64,000 nucleotides of DNA from an uncultured Bacteroidales bacterium (lineage in GTDB: Bacteria > Bacteroidota > Bacteroidia > Bacteroidales > Paludibacteraceae), in contig CACXCA010000002.1 of NCBI GenBank assembly GCA_902766045.1, positions 62,001 through 126,000 on the forward strand, given 5' to 3'. The notes under the pieces are model-generated. The model was given only the letters and a program-made list of their open reading frames with translations, was not told the origin of the DNA and made no database searches. Every line of letters begins with the position of its first letter. Position 1 is the first letter of the stretch. Below are positions 41,404 to 51,264 of this stretch, piece by piece. Made by a program: the position numbers and the translations under genes.

Positions 41404-43782
41404 TCACTCTGAGCCTCTTATCGCCTCTCCAATTGATTGAAAAAAGAATCTGATTCCATCAATAAATGAATATTTCGGCATAGTTCCATCTATAGGAAAT
41501 TCCTTTTCATAAAGGATCTCAGACAACGCTTTCGGCAACATGCTCTTGAACTTTTTCTTAGTCCCTTTCGGTATAATAAGCATCTTCAATGAGGGGCATA
41601 GACCAAAAGCATCTTTGCTGATACTCTTGACTAATGGTGGAATAATAACTATTTCCAAATCACAACAATTATAGAAAGCATTTTTCCCTATACTACTTAC
41701 CGACTTAGGAATGGTAGCAATCCGTTTAAAAGCAAAATACGAAATAAGAGTTCCTGCCTTGGTATCTATCAACATTCCATCCCGAACAGCAAACTGGCGC
41801 GACTTACTCTCTATCTTAATTTCAAATATATTTCGAAATGGATTATCTCCTATGCTGACAAGAGAAGATGGAAGGGTGATATTAATTAAACTTTTACAGT
41901 CAGAAAATGCCCCGCCTCCAATACTCAATAAAGAGTCAGGAAGATCTACTTTCGCTAATTTGCCACAATCAGAAAAGGCACCTTCACCAATACTTTTGAC
42001 TGAAGGTGGTAGTATAACCTCCTCTAAATATTCACACTTCGAGAAAGCACATTCTTCAATCTTTTCAAGTGACTTAGGAAAATCTATTTTCTCAAATAAT
42101 GTACCTTCAAACACATGTCGTCCAATAGTGGTAAATGAATCCGGGAATGAGACCTCCTCCAATGAAGTATCTTTGAAAGCATATTCACCAATATATGTAA
42201 GAGATTCAGGGATTGACAATTCATCTAATGGGGTCTCTTCGAATGCATGACTACCGATGCTTGTAAGTGTGGACGGAAGAGTTAATTCTACTAAACTAGT
42301 TCCCTCGAAAGCATAATCTCCAATACTTGTAAGGAAAGATGGAAGCGTGACTTCATTCAAATAAGTTCCTTGGAAAGTATGTTTACCAATGCTCGTAATT
42401 GAGGATGGAAGGGTTAATTCTTCCAAACTGGTGTTATGAAAGGCATAATCACCAATACTCGTAAGTGTCTCAGGGAACGTCACCTCATCTAAATTTGTAT
42501 TTTCAAATGCATGATTACCGATGCTTACAAGGGAAGCTGGCATTTTAAATTCCTCTATATTAGCGTTTTCAAAAGCATAATCACCGATGTTCGTAATAGA
42601 ATCCGGAACAGAAAGATTTCCTATGTCTTTACTTTTAAACACATAATTTCCAATAGATTTGACAATTTCAGGAATATCATAATTTATATCCTCTTCTGAG
42701 CTTTGTACAGATATAAGACGTCCGTCAAGAAGATCTATCACCATTTTATTCTGCACAATGAACCGTGGCGATTCACTTTCTATTTTTTCCACAGAAGAAA
42801 AAGGATCATCACCTATGCTTGTCAGAGATGCCGGCAATGTGAGCTTCTGTAATCTATAACAGTCATCAAATGCAAAATTTCCTATACTTTCGAGCGAAGA
42901 TGGAAGATTGATCTCATAACAAGTGCAAGAATCAAAGGCATATTCACCAATATTTATAAGAGAAGATGGAAGTGTAATCCGTTCTAAATCACATTTATAA
43001 AAAGCATATGGCTCAATGCTTTTGATAGATTCAGGAACAATAATGTTCTTTTCATATTTTTCGCCATTCCTTAAATAGGTTATCACACGGCCCTCTTGGA
43101 GATCCAACAGCATATTAGACTGAAGGACAAAACGTGAGGATTCGCTTATGATATGCAATGGCAAATTATTATGATATTCAAATGGACTATATTCAACATT
43201 CGTGAGAGATGAAGGCAACACCAACTCCTTCCCCCAAGGATCATAGAAAGCACTTTCCTCAATGGTCGTGATAGTTGACGGTAGAATCAATTTATCAGGC
43301 AAATCACACTCGCAAAAAGCATAACTACCAATTATTTTAACTGATTCTGGAAAGATAACTCCCTCATCCTCATTATATTCCAAGAAAGATATTAATCTAC
43401 CCTTCTGACTGTCTATCAACATTCCATTCTGAACAACGAAACGAGATGATTTACTAACTATATCATCAATATGTGGTTCGAATGGATTATTTCCAATTGT
43501 TGTAATGGACGCAGGGAGTTCCACATGATAGATATCGCTATGTTCAAAAGCAAAGTCACAGATCACCTCTGTTCCCTCTTTTATACAATAATGAGTGCTA
43601 GTCCCTTTTCTTTCTCGCGCTTCCAACAACCTTTTCCCGTCAGCGCTATACAATACGCCGAACTCATCCTCAATGCAATTGTCATAATCATCATCTGACA
43701 CCTCTGTCGAAAGTGGCTCCTTCTCTTCTGTATCCTTAGAAGGAGCGTCAAAATTCATGCTGTTCTGATTAAAAAAATCCAT
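41404..43782 (-). CDS. BspA-type leucine-rich-repeat protein (LRR_5)
   Basis: 792 residues. Over 20 repeats of about 23 residues follow the pattern LPSSLTSIGDYAFEGTSLEEVT, typical of BspA-like proteins (LRR_5). Degenerate non-LRR spacers of about 45 residues (VQNGMLIDSQKGRLISFL and similar) interrupt the solenoid several times. BspA proteins are usually surface adhesins, but this one has no signal peptide, lipobox or sorting domain. Its N-terminus is acidic and hydrophilic, and a short amphipathic C-terminus (FFFQSIGEAIRGSE) ends it. It may be cytoplasmic, or exported in an unrecognised way. Many repeats are nearly identical, so length variation is likely. Confidence 0.88.
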   Translation of the reverse strand: MDFFNQNSMNFDAPSKDTEEKEPLSTEVSDDDYDNCIEDEFGVLYSADGKRLLEARERKGTSTHYCIKEGTEVICDFAFEHSDIYHVELPASITTIGNNPFEPHIDDIVSKSSRFVVQNGMLIDSQKGRLISFLEYNEDEGVIFPESVKIIGSYAFCECDLPDKLILPSTITTIEESAFYDPWGKELVLPSSLTNVEYSPFEYHNNLPLHIISESSRFVLQSNMLLDLQEGRVITYLRNGEKYEKNIIVPESIKSIEPYAFYKCDLERITLPSSLINIGEYAFDSCTCYEINLPSSLESIGNFAFDDCYRLQKLTLPASLTSIGDDPFSSVEKIESESPRFIVQNKMVIDLLDGRLISVQSSEEDINYDIPEIVKSIGNYVFKSKDIGNLSVPDSITNIGDYAFENANIEEFKMPASLVSIGNHAFENTNLDEVTFPETLTSIGDYAFHNTSLEELTLPSSITSIGKHTFQGTYLNEVTLPSFLTSIGDYAFEGTSLVELTLPSTLTSIGSHAFEETPLDELSIPESLTYIGEYAFKDTSLEEVSFPDSFTTIGRHVFEGTLFEKIDFPKSLEKIEECAFSKCEYLEEVILPPSVKSIGEGAFSDCGKLAKVDLPDSLLSIGGGAFSDCKSLINITLPSSLVSIGDNPFRNIFEIKIESKSRQFAVRDGMLIDTKAGTLISYFAFKRIATIPKSVSSIGKNAFYNCCDLEIVIIPPLVKSISKDAFGLCPSLKMLIIPKGTKKKFKSMLPKALSEILYEKEFPIDGTMPKYSFIDGIRFFFQSIGEAIRGSE

Positions 43783-44115
43783 AATTTCTATTGGGTTATA
43801 ATAACTTTTTATAGCATTCTTTTTTTGTCATACGTACTAATTGAGTAGATAACGTTTGAAAAATAATAGAATGACATTCAATCTCTATTGGTCGAGTTCA
43901 ATATTCTTCCCTCATCCAAATGCAAAGATAAAAAAAGTGATTAATAATCCTAATTTTCTTATCAGACAGTATGGTCGATTATGGTTCCGGAAAGATTTAA
44001 CTTCATATAGCTCTTTCCTCCTTGAATATAGCTACTCTTCTCTGACTGAAAATATTTCCACATAACTACGAATAAATCATTATATTTGCACTATTAACAC
44101 AATTATTCACACATC
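43783..44115. other. Divergent intergenic region
   Basis: 333 bases between the LRR gene and the flavin-reductase lipoprotein gene. It contains the plus-strand -7 box at 44081-44088. The plus-strand frame 43856-44065 has no ribosome-binding context or recognisable features, and I do not call it. No clear promoter for the LRR gene was seen. Confidence 0.6.
44081..44088 (+). promoter_or_regulatory. -7 box of the 44116 gene
   Basis: TATATTTG, 27 bases before the ATG at 44116. Confidence 0.65.
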
Positions 44116-44724
44116 ATGAAACAATTATTATTCAGCATTTTGTGCATCACCCTGATCGGCTGTAACACAACACAACAAGAGGAATCTAATAACACGGAAA
44201 CCAACAAGGCTAACACCGAACTGACAGCCTTCAACGTACAAGAAACGTTTGAGAAAAATGGATTCACCTGGTTCACAGAGAACCTGATTCTATGCAGCGG
44301 TGACACAACCGAAAGCAATGCCATGACCATCGGATGGGGCTCCATCGGTAACTATATTGGTCATGATCGTCCTACCGTAACCGTCTATGTAGCTCCTGCA
44401 CGCTACACCTATAAATTCATGGAGAAATATCCTCGTTTCACTATCATGCAGTTTGACGACCCTGCAATATGGAAGTACATGGGAACTAAAAGCGGACAAG
44501 ACGGAGACAAGGCCGCAGCCCTCAACTTACACGTAGCTTATACTGAACACGGAACACCTTATTACGAGGAAGCCTCCATGGTCATCGAATGTGAAACCAT
44601 GACGGCATGGCACCAGACAGAACAGGATTTCCGCAACAACACTCCCAAAGAGTGGTACAGCAATTTTGATGCAGGCATCCATACCATCTATATCGGTGAA
44701 ATCATCGGAGCATGGAAAAGATAA
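44116..44724 (+). CDS. Flavin reductase-like lipoprotein
   Basis: 202 residues. A signal peptide with lipobox LIG-C16 and an Asn/Thr/Glu-rich linker (to about 38) precede an FMN-binding split-barrel domain (VQETFEKNGFTWFTENLILCSGD, AMTIGWGSIGNYIGHDRPTVTVYV, YTYKFMEKYPRFTIM, later VIECETM). Cytoplasmic members of this family reduce or carry flavin. A lipid-anchored copy suggests an envelope-located redox role, for example flavin-based extracytoplasmic electron transfer (inference). It overlaps the downstream kinase gene by 13 bases, so the two are translationally linked. Confidence 0.78.
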   Translation: MKQLLFSILCITLIGCNTTQQEESNNTETNKANTELTAFNVQETFEKNGFTWFTENLILCSGDTTESNAMTIGWGSIGNYIGHDRPTVTVYVAPARYTYKFMEKYPRFTIMQFDDPAIWKYMGTKSGQDGDKAAALNLHVAYTEHGTPYYEEASMVIECETMTAWHQTEQDFRNNTPKEWYSNFDAGIHTIYIGEIIGAWKR

Positions 44725-45266
44725 TCATAATAACAGGAGCCTCTCATACAGGCAAGACCTTACTTGCACAACGATTACTTGAACAATTCAAGTATCCCAC
44801 TCTCAGCATAGACCACCTGAAGATGGGGTTGATCCGTAGCGGATACACCCCACTCACGCCGGAAGAGGATGATTCTCTTACAGAATACCTCTGGCCGGTG
44901 GTCCGTGAGATCATCAAAACAGCAATCGAGAACCAACAAAACCTAATTGTTGAAGGATGTTATATTCCTTTTGATTGGAGAAGAGATTTCCCCGAGGAGT
45001 ATCTCTCCTCTATCCGCTATGTATGCCTTGTCATGACAGACCATTACATAGACACTCACTTTGATGTAATCAGAAATAAAGCATCTGTGATAGAACATAG
45101 GAAAGGTATCGATTCCTGTTCCCTTCAATCACTAAAAACAGATAACCGCACCTACCAAAAAGGATGTGAAGCTAACGGAGAAAAATTCGTCTGTATAGAT
45201 GATAACTACGAAGAGACATTAGATGCTCTGATAAACCAAATGGATGCACATGAGGGTACGTTATAA
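44712..45266 (+). CDS. P-loop kinase-like protein
   Basis: 184 residues. Walker A GASHTGKT at 9-16 near the N-terminus, a DHLK segment after a beta strand (SIDHLKMG), NLIVEGCYIPFDW as a probable Walker B strand, and a C-terminal LID/helix region fit small-molecule kinases of the AAA_33/adenylate-kinase-like class. The substrate is not evident. There is no toxin-like partner, so zeta toxin is less likely. The start lies within the end of the flavin-reductase lipoprotein gene, although a cytoplasmic kinase and an envelope flavoprotein make an odd pair. The 3' end overlaps the convergent transporter gene by 6 bases. Confidence 0.7.
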   Translation: MEKIIIITGASHTGKTLLAQRLLEQFKYPTLSIDHLKMGLIRSGYTPLTPEEDDSLTEYLWPVVREIIKTAIENQQNLIVEGCYIPFDWRRDFPEEYLSSIRYVCLVMTDHYIDTHFDVIRNKASVIEHRKGIDSCSLQSLKTDNRTYQKGCEANGEKFVCIDDNYEETLDALINQMDAHEGTL

Positions 45267-46568
45267 TACCCCATGCGAATGACGAACCAACCACTTCCTC
45301 ATACTGAACAACAGACATCCCATTACAATAGAGAAGATTGACAAGAATTGGAAGATCGTTCCTGCCCCCAATTTGGTAACATAAGAAGCTAAGAATCCAC
45401 CCATCAGATTAGCAAAGAAACTACTAAGGAGCCAGCACCCCATCATCAATGAGGCTAACTTCACTGGCGATAACTTAGAAACCATAGACAATCCGATAGG
45501 AGACAAACATAACTCGCCCAACGTATGAAATAGATAAGCAAAGATCATAAATAAGATATTGGCTTTCACTGCCTCATCTGCCACATCTCCGCCACGCTGC
45601 ATCACCGCACCGACAAGCACTAAAAATCCGACACCCAAGAGTATCATTCCCATCGACATCTTAGTCGGCACATTCGGTTCCTTTCCGATCTTTCCTAGTC
45701 GTTGCCATACGACAGACAAGATTGGTGCCAAAATAACAATGAAAACAGGATTGATAGACTGAAACCAAGCCGTTGGCACTTCATAATTTAACACAGATCG
45801 ATCAATATACTTCTCCGTATAAAGAGTCATCGAACTGCCTGCTTGCTCAAATCCTGCAAAAAAGAAGATACTGAACAGAACAAAAACAAGGATAACCCAG
45901 ATTCTATCCTTCTCGTCAGGAGAAAGAGGTGTATTCCCATATTGATCCGACTCACTGGAGCGGATTGGCTTTTTACACAAATCACCTAATAATCTATCCC
46001 CTAATAGTTTATATATCATAAATCCTATTAACATACCCAAGGCAGCGATTAGGAATCCGTAGCGATATCCATAATGAACTGCGAAATAGCCCGTGAGTAA
46101 CGGTGCAAAAAAGGCGCCAATGTTGATGCCCATATAAAATATAGTATAAGCTGAATCTTTACGAGCATCACCTTGTTCATAAAGATTACCCACAATAACA
46201 GATATATTGGGTTTGAAGAATCCATTTCCGATGATTAAAAGGGACAACCCTAAATACAAGAATGTAAGACTTGTTTCATAGAATAAGCAAAACTGTCCCA
46301 TCATCATTGTGATGGCCCCTATGGCTATAGCTCGACGCTGACCGATATAATTGTCGGCCAACCAACCGCCTATCAACGGAGTGAAATAAACTAAACCTGT
46401 GAACACACCATACAACAAAGAGGCATTTTCGTCAGAGAAACCCAATCCGCCATTCAGCAAAGATTCGGTAAGATACAACACTAACAGAGCGCGCATTCCA
46501 TAGTAACTAAAACGCTCCCACATTTCCGTTGCGAATAATAGGTAAAGGCCTTTAGGATGTTTTGCCAT
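45261..46568 (-). CDS. POT/PTR family peptide:proton symporter
   Basis: 435 residues with about 12 membrane helices. The POT signature is clear: HPKGLYLLFATEMWERFSYYGMRALLVLYL at the start (ExxERFxYY) and GGWLADNYIGQRRAI, then NIGAFFAPLLTGYFAVHYGYRYGF, and GELCLSPIGLSMVSKLSP late. It imports di- and tripeptides using the proton gradient. At 435 residues it is somewhat shorter than many POT proteins (about 450-550), but all core motifs are present. It lies downstream of the flotillin gene and its terminator, so it is probably transcribed from its own promoter, not identified here. Confidence 0.92.
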   Translation of the reverse strand: MAKHPKGLYLLFATEMWERFSYYGMRALLVLYLTESLLNGGLGFSDENASLLYGVFTGLVYFTPLIGGWLADNYIGQRRAIAIGAITMMMGQFCLFYETSLTFLYLGLSLLIIGNGFFKPNISVIVGNLYEQGDARKDSAYTIFYMGINIGAFFAPLLTGYFAVHYGYRYGFLIAALGMLIGFMIYKLLGDRLLGDLCKKPIRSSESDQYGNTPLSPDEKDRIWVILVFVLFSIFFFAGFEQAGSSMTLYTEKYIDRSVLNYEVPTAWFQSINPVFIVILAPILSVVWQRLGKIGKEPNVPTKMSMGMILLGVGFLVLVGAVMQRGGDVADEAVKANILFMIFAYLFHTLGELCLSPIGLSMVSKLSPVKLASLMMGCWLLSSFFANLMGGFLASYVTKLGAGTIFQFLSIFSIVMGCLLFSMRKWLVRHSHGVL

Positions 46569-46609
46569 TTTTATAATTCAAAAACTAATTGTTAAAACTA
46601 ACAAAAGAA

Positions 46610-46633
46610 GGATGAAAATAGTCATTTTCATCC
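46610..46633 (-). terminator. Terminator of the floA-containing cluster
   Basis: GGATGAAAAT pairs with ATTTTCATCC around AGTC. On the minus strand it is followed by a T-rich tail. It lies 16 bases after the flotillin stop. Confidence 0.75.
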
Positions 46634-46649
46634 CTCTTTCCTATATAAG

Positions 46650-47627
46650 TTATGCTTCTTTTTTCTGAGCTGGTTTACCGATAGCTTCTCGCATGGATGT
46701 ATCGGCTTCCATATTCTTCATTCTATAGTAATCCATAATACCTAGGTTACCATTTCTGAAAGCTTCTGCCATAGCCTTAGGTACTTCAGATTCTGCTTCG
46801 ATCACTCTTGCACGAGCCTCTTGAGCCTTAGCCTTCATTTCTTGCTCTGCCGCGATAGCCATTGCACGACGCTCCTCAGCTTTTGCTTGTGCGATATTCT
46901 TATCAGCCTGTGCTTGGTCTATTTGCAATTGTGCACCGATATTCTTTCCAACATCAATATCTGCAATATCAATAGAAAGAATCTCAAAAGCCGTTCCTGC
47001 ATCCAATCCCTTACGTAAAACCAATTTTGAGATAGAGTCTGGATTCTCCAAAACTGACTTATGTGTTTCACTAGAACCAATTGAGGATACAATACCTTCA
47101 CCGACACGTGCCAAAATAGTCTCCTCGCCTGCTCCACCGACCAACTGTTGCAAGTTAGCACGAACTGTCACACGGGCCTTGGCAATCAACTGAATACCAT
47201 CCTTCGCTACCGCCGTTACAGGAGGTGTATCAATCACCTTAGGGTTAACTGACATCTGTACAGCTTGCAAGACATCACGACCTGCCAAGTCAATACCTGT
47301 CACCATCTTAAAATCCAACTCAATATTAGCCTTTGATGCAGATACCAATGCATGAACAACACGATCCACATGTCCTCCTGCCAAATAGTGAGCTTCCAAC
47401 TCATCTCTTGTTATGGATTTCAAACCTGCCTTATGAGCCTCGATCAATCCCTGTACAATCAAACTAGGTGGCACATTACGAATACGTGACATAAACAACT
47501 GTATAAGAGACACGTTAACGCCCGACACTTTAGCCGATAACCAAAGTAACACCGGGAAGAAATGGAAGAATAGCGCCAAACCAATCACACATAACGCTAT
47601 TCCGACGAATAAAAACACTCCAGTCAT
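46650..47627 (-). CDS. floA: Flotillin-like protein FloA
   Basis: 325 residues, standard for the UPF0365/FloA family. An N-terminal hydrophobic hairpin (about 1-35) precedes the PHB/flotillin domain ([86 protein letters not shown]) and the Ala/Glu-rich coiled coil from about 230 ([28 protein letters not shown]). Flotillins organise membrane microdomains and scaffold signalling or secretion complexes. It is the last gene of the minus-strand cluster and lies 52 bases after a shorter paralogue. Confidence 0.95.
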   Translation of the reverse strand: MTGVFLFVGIALCVIGLALFFHFFPVLLWLSAKVSGVNVSLIQLFMSRIRNVPPSLIVQGLIEAHKAGLKSITRDELEAHYLAGGHVDRVVHALVSASKANIELDFKMVTGIDLAGRDVLQAVQMSVNPKVIDTPPVTAVAKDGIQLIAKARVTVRANLQQLVGGAGEETILARVGEGIVSSIGSSETHKSVLENPDSISKLVLRKGLDAGTAFEILSIDIADIDVGKNIGAQLQIDQAQADKNIAQAKAEERRAMAIAAEQEMKAKAQEARARVIEAESEVPKAMAEAFRNGNLGIMDYYRMKNMEADTSMREAIGKPAQKKEA

Positions 47628-47679
47628 ACTATTGAATTTTTAATTTTAAATATAATTTATTTCCTTCTTATCTCTTTCT

Positions 47680-48381
47680 TTATGCACCCCAGACATCCGC
47701 TTTTTGCATGAACAGATTGATATGCATAATATCATACACCGTGGTTGAATCAAGATGCTGACTCATCAACTCATTCACAATATCATCTATGTGACCGACA
47801 ACCTCCTGATATGAATCATAACCACCTATTATCTTTATAACAGATTCCGATACACGTGCCAATAATGTATCCTCACCTGCTCCACCCACGATTCTGTCCG
47901 GATTCGTGCGTACTGTAATCTCTGCATTCACATTGACCTGTATCTCATCTTTCGTATAAGCTGCAATAGGCTTGGTACGAATCACCTTCGGATGAATCGT
48001 TGTCTGAACAACATCCAAGACATCGCGTCCTGATAAATCAATACTCGTCGCCTTCTCAAAACTCAAATCAAATCCCGACTTAGAAGCGGCCACCATCGCA
48101 TGAATCACTTTTTCAACATTACCCTCCGATAGATAATGCGCCTCCAAATCATCTAGAGTCACCTGTTTCAAACCAGCCTTATGCGCCTCAATCAATGACT
48201 TCAAAATAGGTTCTGGTGCCGTATTATGCATACTTAACAAAAGAACTTTTCTGAACGGAACACTTATTCCTAGGTTCTTTGCAGAAAACCATAACGAGAA
48301 AGGAACTGAAACCAGTATATAAAATACCCCAACAATGAAAGCTACAAAAACAGCTATTCCAAGTATATACAAAACTGCCAT
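47680..48381 (-). CDS. Short flotillin-like paralogue lacking the coiled coil
   Basis: 233 residues. It aligns with FloA from the N-terminal membrane segment through the PHB domain ([96 protein letters not shown] in outline). It stops just where FloA begins its coiled coil, with a different tail (MQKADVWGA). It could co-assemble with FloA and modulate oligomer size (inference). The frame is intact and the codon pattern normal, so it is not an obvious decayed copy. Confidence 0.85.
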   Translation of the reverse strand: MAVLYILGIAVFVAFIVGVFYILVSVPFSLWFSAKNLGISVPFRKVLLLSMHNTAPEPILKSLIEAHKAGLKQVTLDDLEAHYLSEGNVEKVIHAMVAASKSGFDLSFEKATSIDLSGRDVLDVVQTTIHPKVIRTKPIAAYTKDEIQVNVNAEITVRTNPDRIVGGAGEDTLLARVSESVIKIIGGYDSYQEVVGHIDDIVNELMSQHLDSTTVYDIMHINLFMQKADVWGA

Positions 48382-48441
48382 AACACCTATATATTATAAT
48401 ATTAATAAATCATTCTGTTCCGTTCTCGTTCTCATAATCAA

Positions 48442-49419
48442 TTAATTATGGAACAATGCATAACTATAAAACACATTCAATGCAAGGATCACAATTGAAT
48501 AATTCACCAACAAACGATAATCGCCTGCATTACGAGCCTTGGCTATAACATAATAGAGGCTGAATGCGGGTATCAAAGTAAAGCATACATACAATCGCAA
48601 TGATAACGAGCTATGCAATGCTGGTGTATTATATATTATATATCCAAAGACTGCCCATATAAGTGTGATCCACACATAAAGCAATATCTTCGTCTTTTTT
48701 TCACCCCAAACAATAGGAAACGTATGACATTCCAATTCACGATCGCCCTTCTCTGTTGACAAATCCTTAATCACTTCAACCACAAAGGTCCATGCAAAAA
48801 CCAAAAGAGCGATTCCTCCTGTATAAGATAGACAATCCGACATCAAAAGACTAAGGTCTGGATCCATCATGAAATGCTGAACAAGGAAATAATTTTGGAA
48901 GATCGTCACCATCATAGGAACCAACCCCATCAAGATAGCAACCACCAGATTTCCTAACACTAAGATTCGCTTATACGTGGAAGAATAGAACCATAATATA
49001 CCTGTAAAGAACAACATCATCAACGCATAATCAAACGACCGTGCATGCCAACAGAGCCACAAGGCAAACAGAACGCCCACCACCGTCAGAGCAATATACA
49101 AGGTCATTGCGGTATGCTTTTCTATTACACGTCCCACGACACGCGTCAACGGACGATTGATCTCATCTATCTTTAAGTCAAAATAATCATTAATAACAAA
49201 ACCTCCCGCTGCCATAAAGACAGATGCCAGCACCAAGTTCGCCAGATCCATAACAGACATCAATGGTGTCATTCCGTATTGTGCCAACATTGGTGTAATG
49301 ATAAAGTAATACGTAACCACCTGCATTACAGCTATGAGCAATAACGTGGGAAAATGTAATAATCTATTTAAATTCTTTATCGTTTCCATATCTAATATAT
49401 CCTTTTCATAAATCACCAT
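48442..49419 (-). CDS. UbiA-family prenyltransferase (geranylgeranylglycerol-phosphate geranylgeranyltransferase-like)
   Basis: 325 residues from the ATG at 49419; an ATG at 49389 ([10 protein letters not shown]) is equally plausible and would remove the 7-base overlap with the preceding gene. About eight to nine membrane helices. The two Asp-rich motifs of the UbiA superfamily are visible: [14 protein letters not shown] and DLSTEKGD. These bind Mg2+-prenyl diphosphate. Bacteroidota members of this type are usually annotated as digeranylgeranylglyceryl-phosphate synthase-like and found with KdsC and DUF2520 genes, exactly as here. The prenyl acceptor cannot be read from sequence. Confidence 0.9.
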   Translation of the reverse strand: MVIYEKDILDMETIKNLNRLLHFPTLLLIAVMQVVTYYFIITPMLAQYGMTPLMSVMDLANLVLASVFMAAGGFVINDYFDLKIDEINRPLTRVVGRVIEKHTAMTLYIALTVVGVLFALWLCWHARSFDYALMMLFFTGILWFYSSTYKRILVLGNLVVAILMGLVPMMVTIFQNYFLVQHFMMDPDLSLLMSDCLSYTGGIALLVFAWTFVVEVIKDLSTEKGDRELECHTFPIVWGEKKTKILLYVWITLIWAVFGYIIYNTPALHSSLSLRLYVCFTLIPAFSLYYVIAKARNAGDYRLLVNYSIVILALNVFYSYALFHN

Positions 49420-49931
49420 CCGAATGCCTCTGTATTATCCATCCAATCGCCATTCGCTTTCATCACCTGTTCAATCACATCCCGACCACATCCTTTTCCT
49501 CCCTCTTTAGGGGAAATATAACGTGCGATCGACTTAATCTCAGGAACTGCATCTGCAGGACAACAAGGGAAACCACACCGCTTCATAATCTGAAAATCAG
49601 GTATGTCATCACCCATATATAAAACCTCCTCCTCCTTCAAATCATACTTGTTTAAGAACTCCTCAAACGTCTTGATTTTATAAGCAGCTCCCATATACAC
49701 ATCTTTAATTCCTAAAGCCACAAAACGTTTTCTTACCGACTCTGTGTTTCCTCCCGTGATAATCGCCAGACGATACCCTTTCTTCACAGCCAACTGGATT
49801 GCATATCCATCCTTAATATTCACCATTCTCATAGGTTCACCTGACGGATGCAAAGGAACACAATCGGAAGAAAGAACACCATCCACATCGAATACCAATG
49901 CCTTTATTTTTTGTAATTCATCTTTAAACAC
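49413..49931 (-). CDS. KdsC-type HAD phosphatase (3-deoxy-D-manno-octulosonate 8-phosphate phosphatase-like)
   Basis: 172 residues, typical for the cap-less HAD C0 class. DVDGVLSSD has nucleophile D15 and acid D17. [15 protein letters not shown] and YMGDDIPDF complete the HAD motifs. The tail [18 protein letters not shown] is the KdsC-type C-terminal segment. The expected reaction is dephosphorylation of KDO 8-phosphate in lipopolysaccharide core synthesis. The UbiA and DUF2520 neighbours form a common Bacteroidota group whose joint role is unclear. It overlaps the UbiA gene by 7 bases. Confidence 0.92.
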   Translation of the reverse strand: MFKDELQKIKALVFDVDGVLSSDCVPLHPSGEPMRMVNIKDGYAIQLAVKKGYRLAIITGGNTESVRKRFVALGIKDVYMGAAYKIKTFEEFLNKYDLKEEEVLYMGDDIPDFQIMKRCGFPCCPADAVPEIKSIARYISPKEGGKGCGRDVIEQVMKANGDWMDNTEAFGW

Positions 49932-49958
49932 AATATCTTCTTTTTCTGTTTTACACTA

Positions 49959-50750
49959 CTATTTCTGACGTTCCGCCAACTGATGGATCGACAAAGACAT
50001 CAACTCATATATCTGTTGCATCATAGGCTGATCCTGCAGCATCATCTTATGCATCTCCATAACATTCTGATCATAACGCACCGCTGGTCCTGACTGAGCT
50101 TTCACCGGCTCCATCGTATGCACCTTCTCGGTCGTTTCATCAATCAGAGGCAGTAACACATCAAACGGCACACCACATTTCTTTAACAATTCACCTGCCA
50201 AAGCATACGAGTGATTGGCAAAATTACAAGCGAACACAGCCGCCAGATGAATCTTCTTTCGGTCCTCCGAACTGACTTGATAAAGTTTCTGTGACAGAGC
50301 GGAAACTGTCGCTTTCAACATTCCATACACCTCTTCATCAGCACCTTCCAGAAGGAATGGAACCTTGGCAAAATCGACCGTCTTTTCTTTCGAAAACGTC
50401 TGCATCGGATAGATGACACCACAGCGAGCTGTATATTTCTCAAGAAGAGACATTGGCAGACTTCCTGCCGTATGAACCAAGACTTTTCCTTTTAGATTCT
50501 TTTGAGCTTGATCCAAGACCTCTGTAATAACAGAATCCTTGAGCGCACAAATATACAAATCACCCTGATCTGAAATACAATTCGCTTGCGTGGTATAACC
50601 ACAATCCAGCTTGTCTGACAACTCCTTTGCCGATGCTTCAGTTCGACTATATACCTGTAAAATAGAGTATCCGACAGCATGCAACGCACAAGCCAACTGA
50701 GTAGCCAAACGTCCGCTTCCAATAAAAACTATTTTACACGATTGAACCAT
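49959..50750 (-). CDS. Rossmann-fold and DUF2520 domain protein
   Basis: 263 residues. The NAD(P)-binding loop GSGRLATQLACALHAVGY lies near residue 11, followed by VYSRTEASAKELSDKL and, after about 130, the DUF2520 helical domain (HLAAVFACNFANHSYALAGELLKKCGVPFDVLLPLIDETTEKV). The fold is that of 6-phosphogluconate or pyrroline-5-carboxylate reductase-like dehydrogenases. The substrate is unknown. First of the DUF2520/KdsC/UbiA triplet; only 27 bases separate it from kdsC. Confidence 0.93.
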   Translation of the reverse strand: MVQSCKIVFIGSGRLATQLACALHAVGYSILQVYSRTEASAKELSDKLDCGYTTQANCISDQGDLYICALKDSVITEVLDQAQKNLKGKVLVHTAGSLPMSLLEKYTARCGVIYPMQTFSKEKTVDFAKVPFLLEGADEEVYGMLKATVSALSQKLYQVSSEDRKKIHLAAVFACNFANHSYALAGELLKKCGVPFDVLLPLIDETTEKVHTMEPVKAQSGPAVRYDQNVMEMHKMMLQDQPMMQQIYELMSLSIHQLAERQK

Positions 50751-50771
50751 ATATTCATCATCCTCATTATC

Positions 50772-51197
50772 CTATTCCACTTCCTCTGCCTCTACCGTTT
50801 CTGCATCATCTATCTTTTCACGCGAGGAAGATTTAGCAGAAATCGGGCCTTTGTTCTTCTTAACCGTATAGATTAGAAGTGCCCCAATGCCGATTAACAA
50901 CAATGGCCAGATAAAGTTAGCGAACTTACCTATATAAGTAGCTATATCTGGGAAACAAACAACTAATCCAATGATTCCGAACAAAGAAGCCACCTTCAAC
51001 TCTTTACCATACAAGAAGATAGCTGCTAGATAAAAAGGAAAACATTTAGGATTTAATAAAAAATTACCCTCAGACAAGACTCCTAATTCCCGCAGCAACA
51101 ATAGAAATCCAAAAAATACAAATGCGATACCACAAAGAGTGCGTTTATCCTTCTTTTCACTCTTAGATATGTTTTCTTTTATTTCGTTTATATCCAT
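50772..51197 (-). CDS. Small membrane protein (LiaF-TM/DUF5668-like)
   Basis: 141 residues. A charged N-terminus is followed by about four hydrophobic segments (GIAFVFFGFLLLLRELGVL, FPFYLAAIFLYG, SLFGIIGLVVCFPD, FIWPLLLIGIGALLIYTV) and an acidic cytoplasmic tail (DDAETVEAEEVE). This fits the DUF5668/LiaF transmembrane-domain type often linked to envelope stress responses; assignment moderate. It lies 21 bases before the DUF2520 gene and 67 bases after the nitroreductase gene. Confidence 0.65.
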   Translation of the reverse strand: MDINEIKENISKSEKKDKRTLCGIAFVFFGFLLLLRELGVLSEGNFLLNPKCFPFYLAAIFLYGKELKVASLFGIIGLVVCFPDIATYIGKFANFIWPLLLIGIGALLIYTVKKNKGPISAKSSSREKIDDAETVEAEEVE

Positions 51198-51264
51198 AGC
51201 ATATCAGTTTTATATTTTTCAATAACTTGTTTTTTTTATCTCCTCGTAACGTAATCAGTTTCAA

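Noticed and set aside
43856-44065. 69-codon plus-strand frame
   Set aside because: No start context, signal or family features, and it lies in a divergent promoter region.
44712-45266. Zeta-type toxin of a toxin-antitoxin pair
   Set aside because: A Walker A fits, but the neighbouring gene is a flavin-reductase lipoprotein, not an antitoxin.
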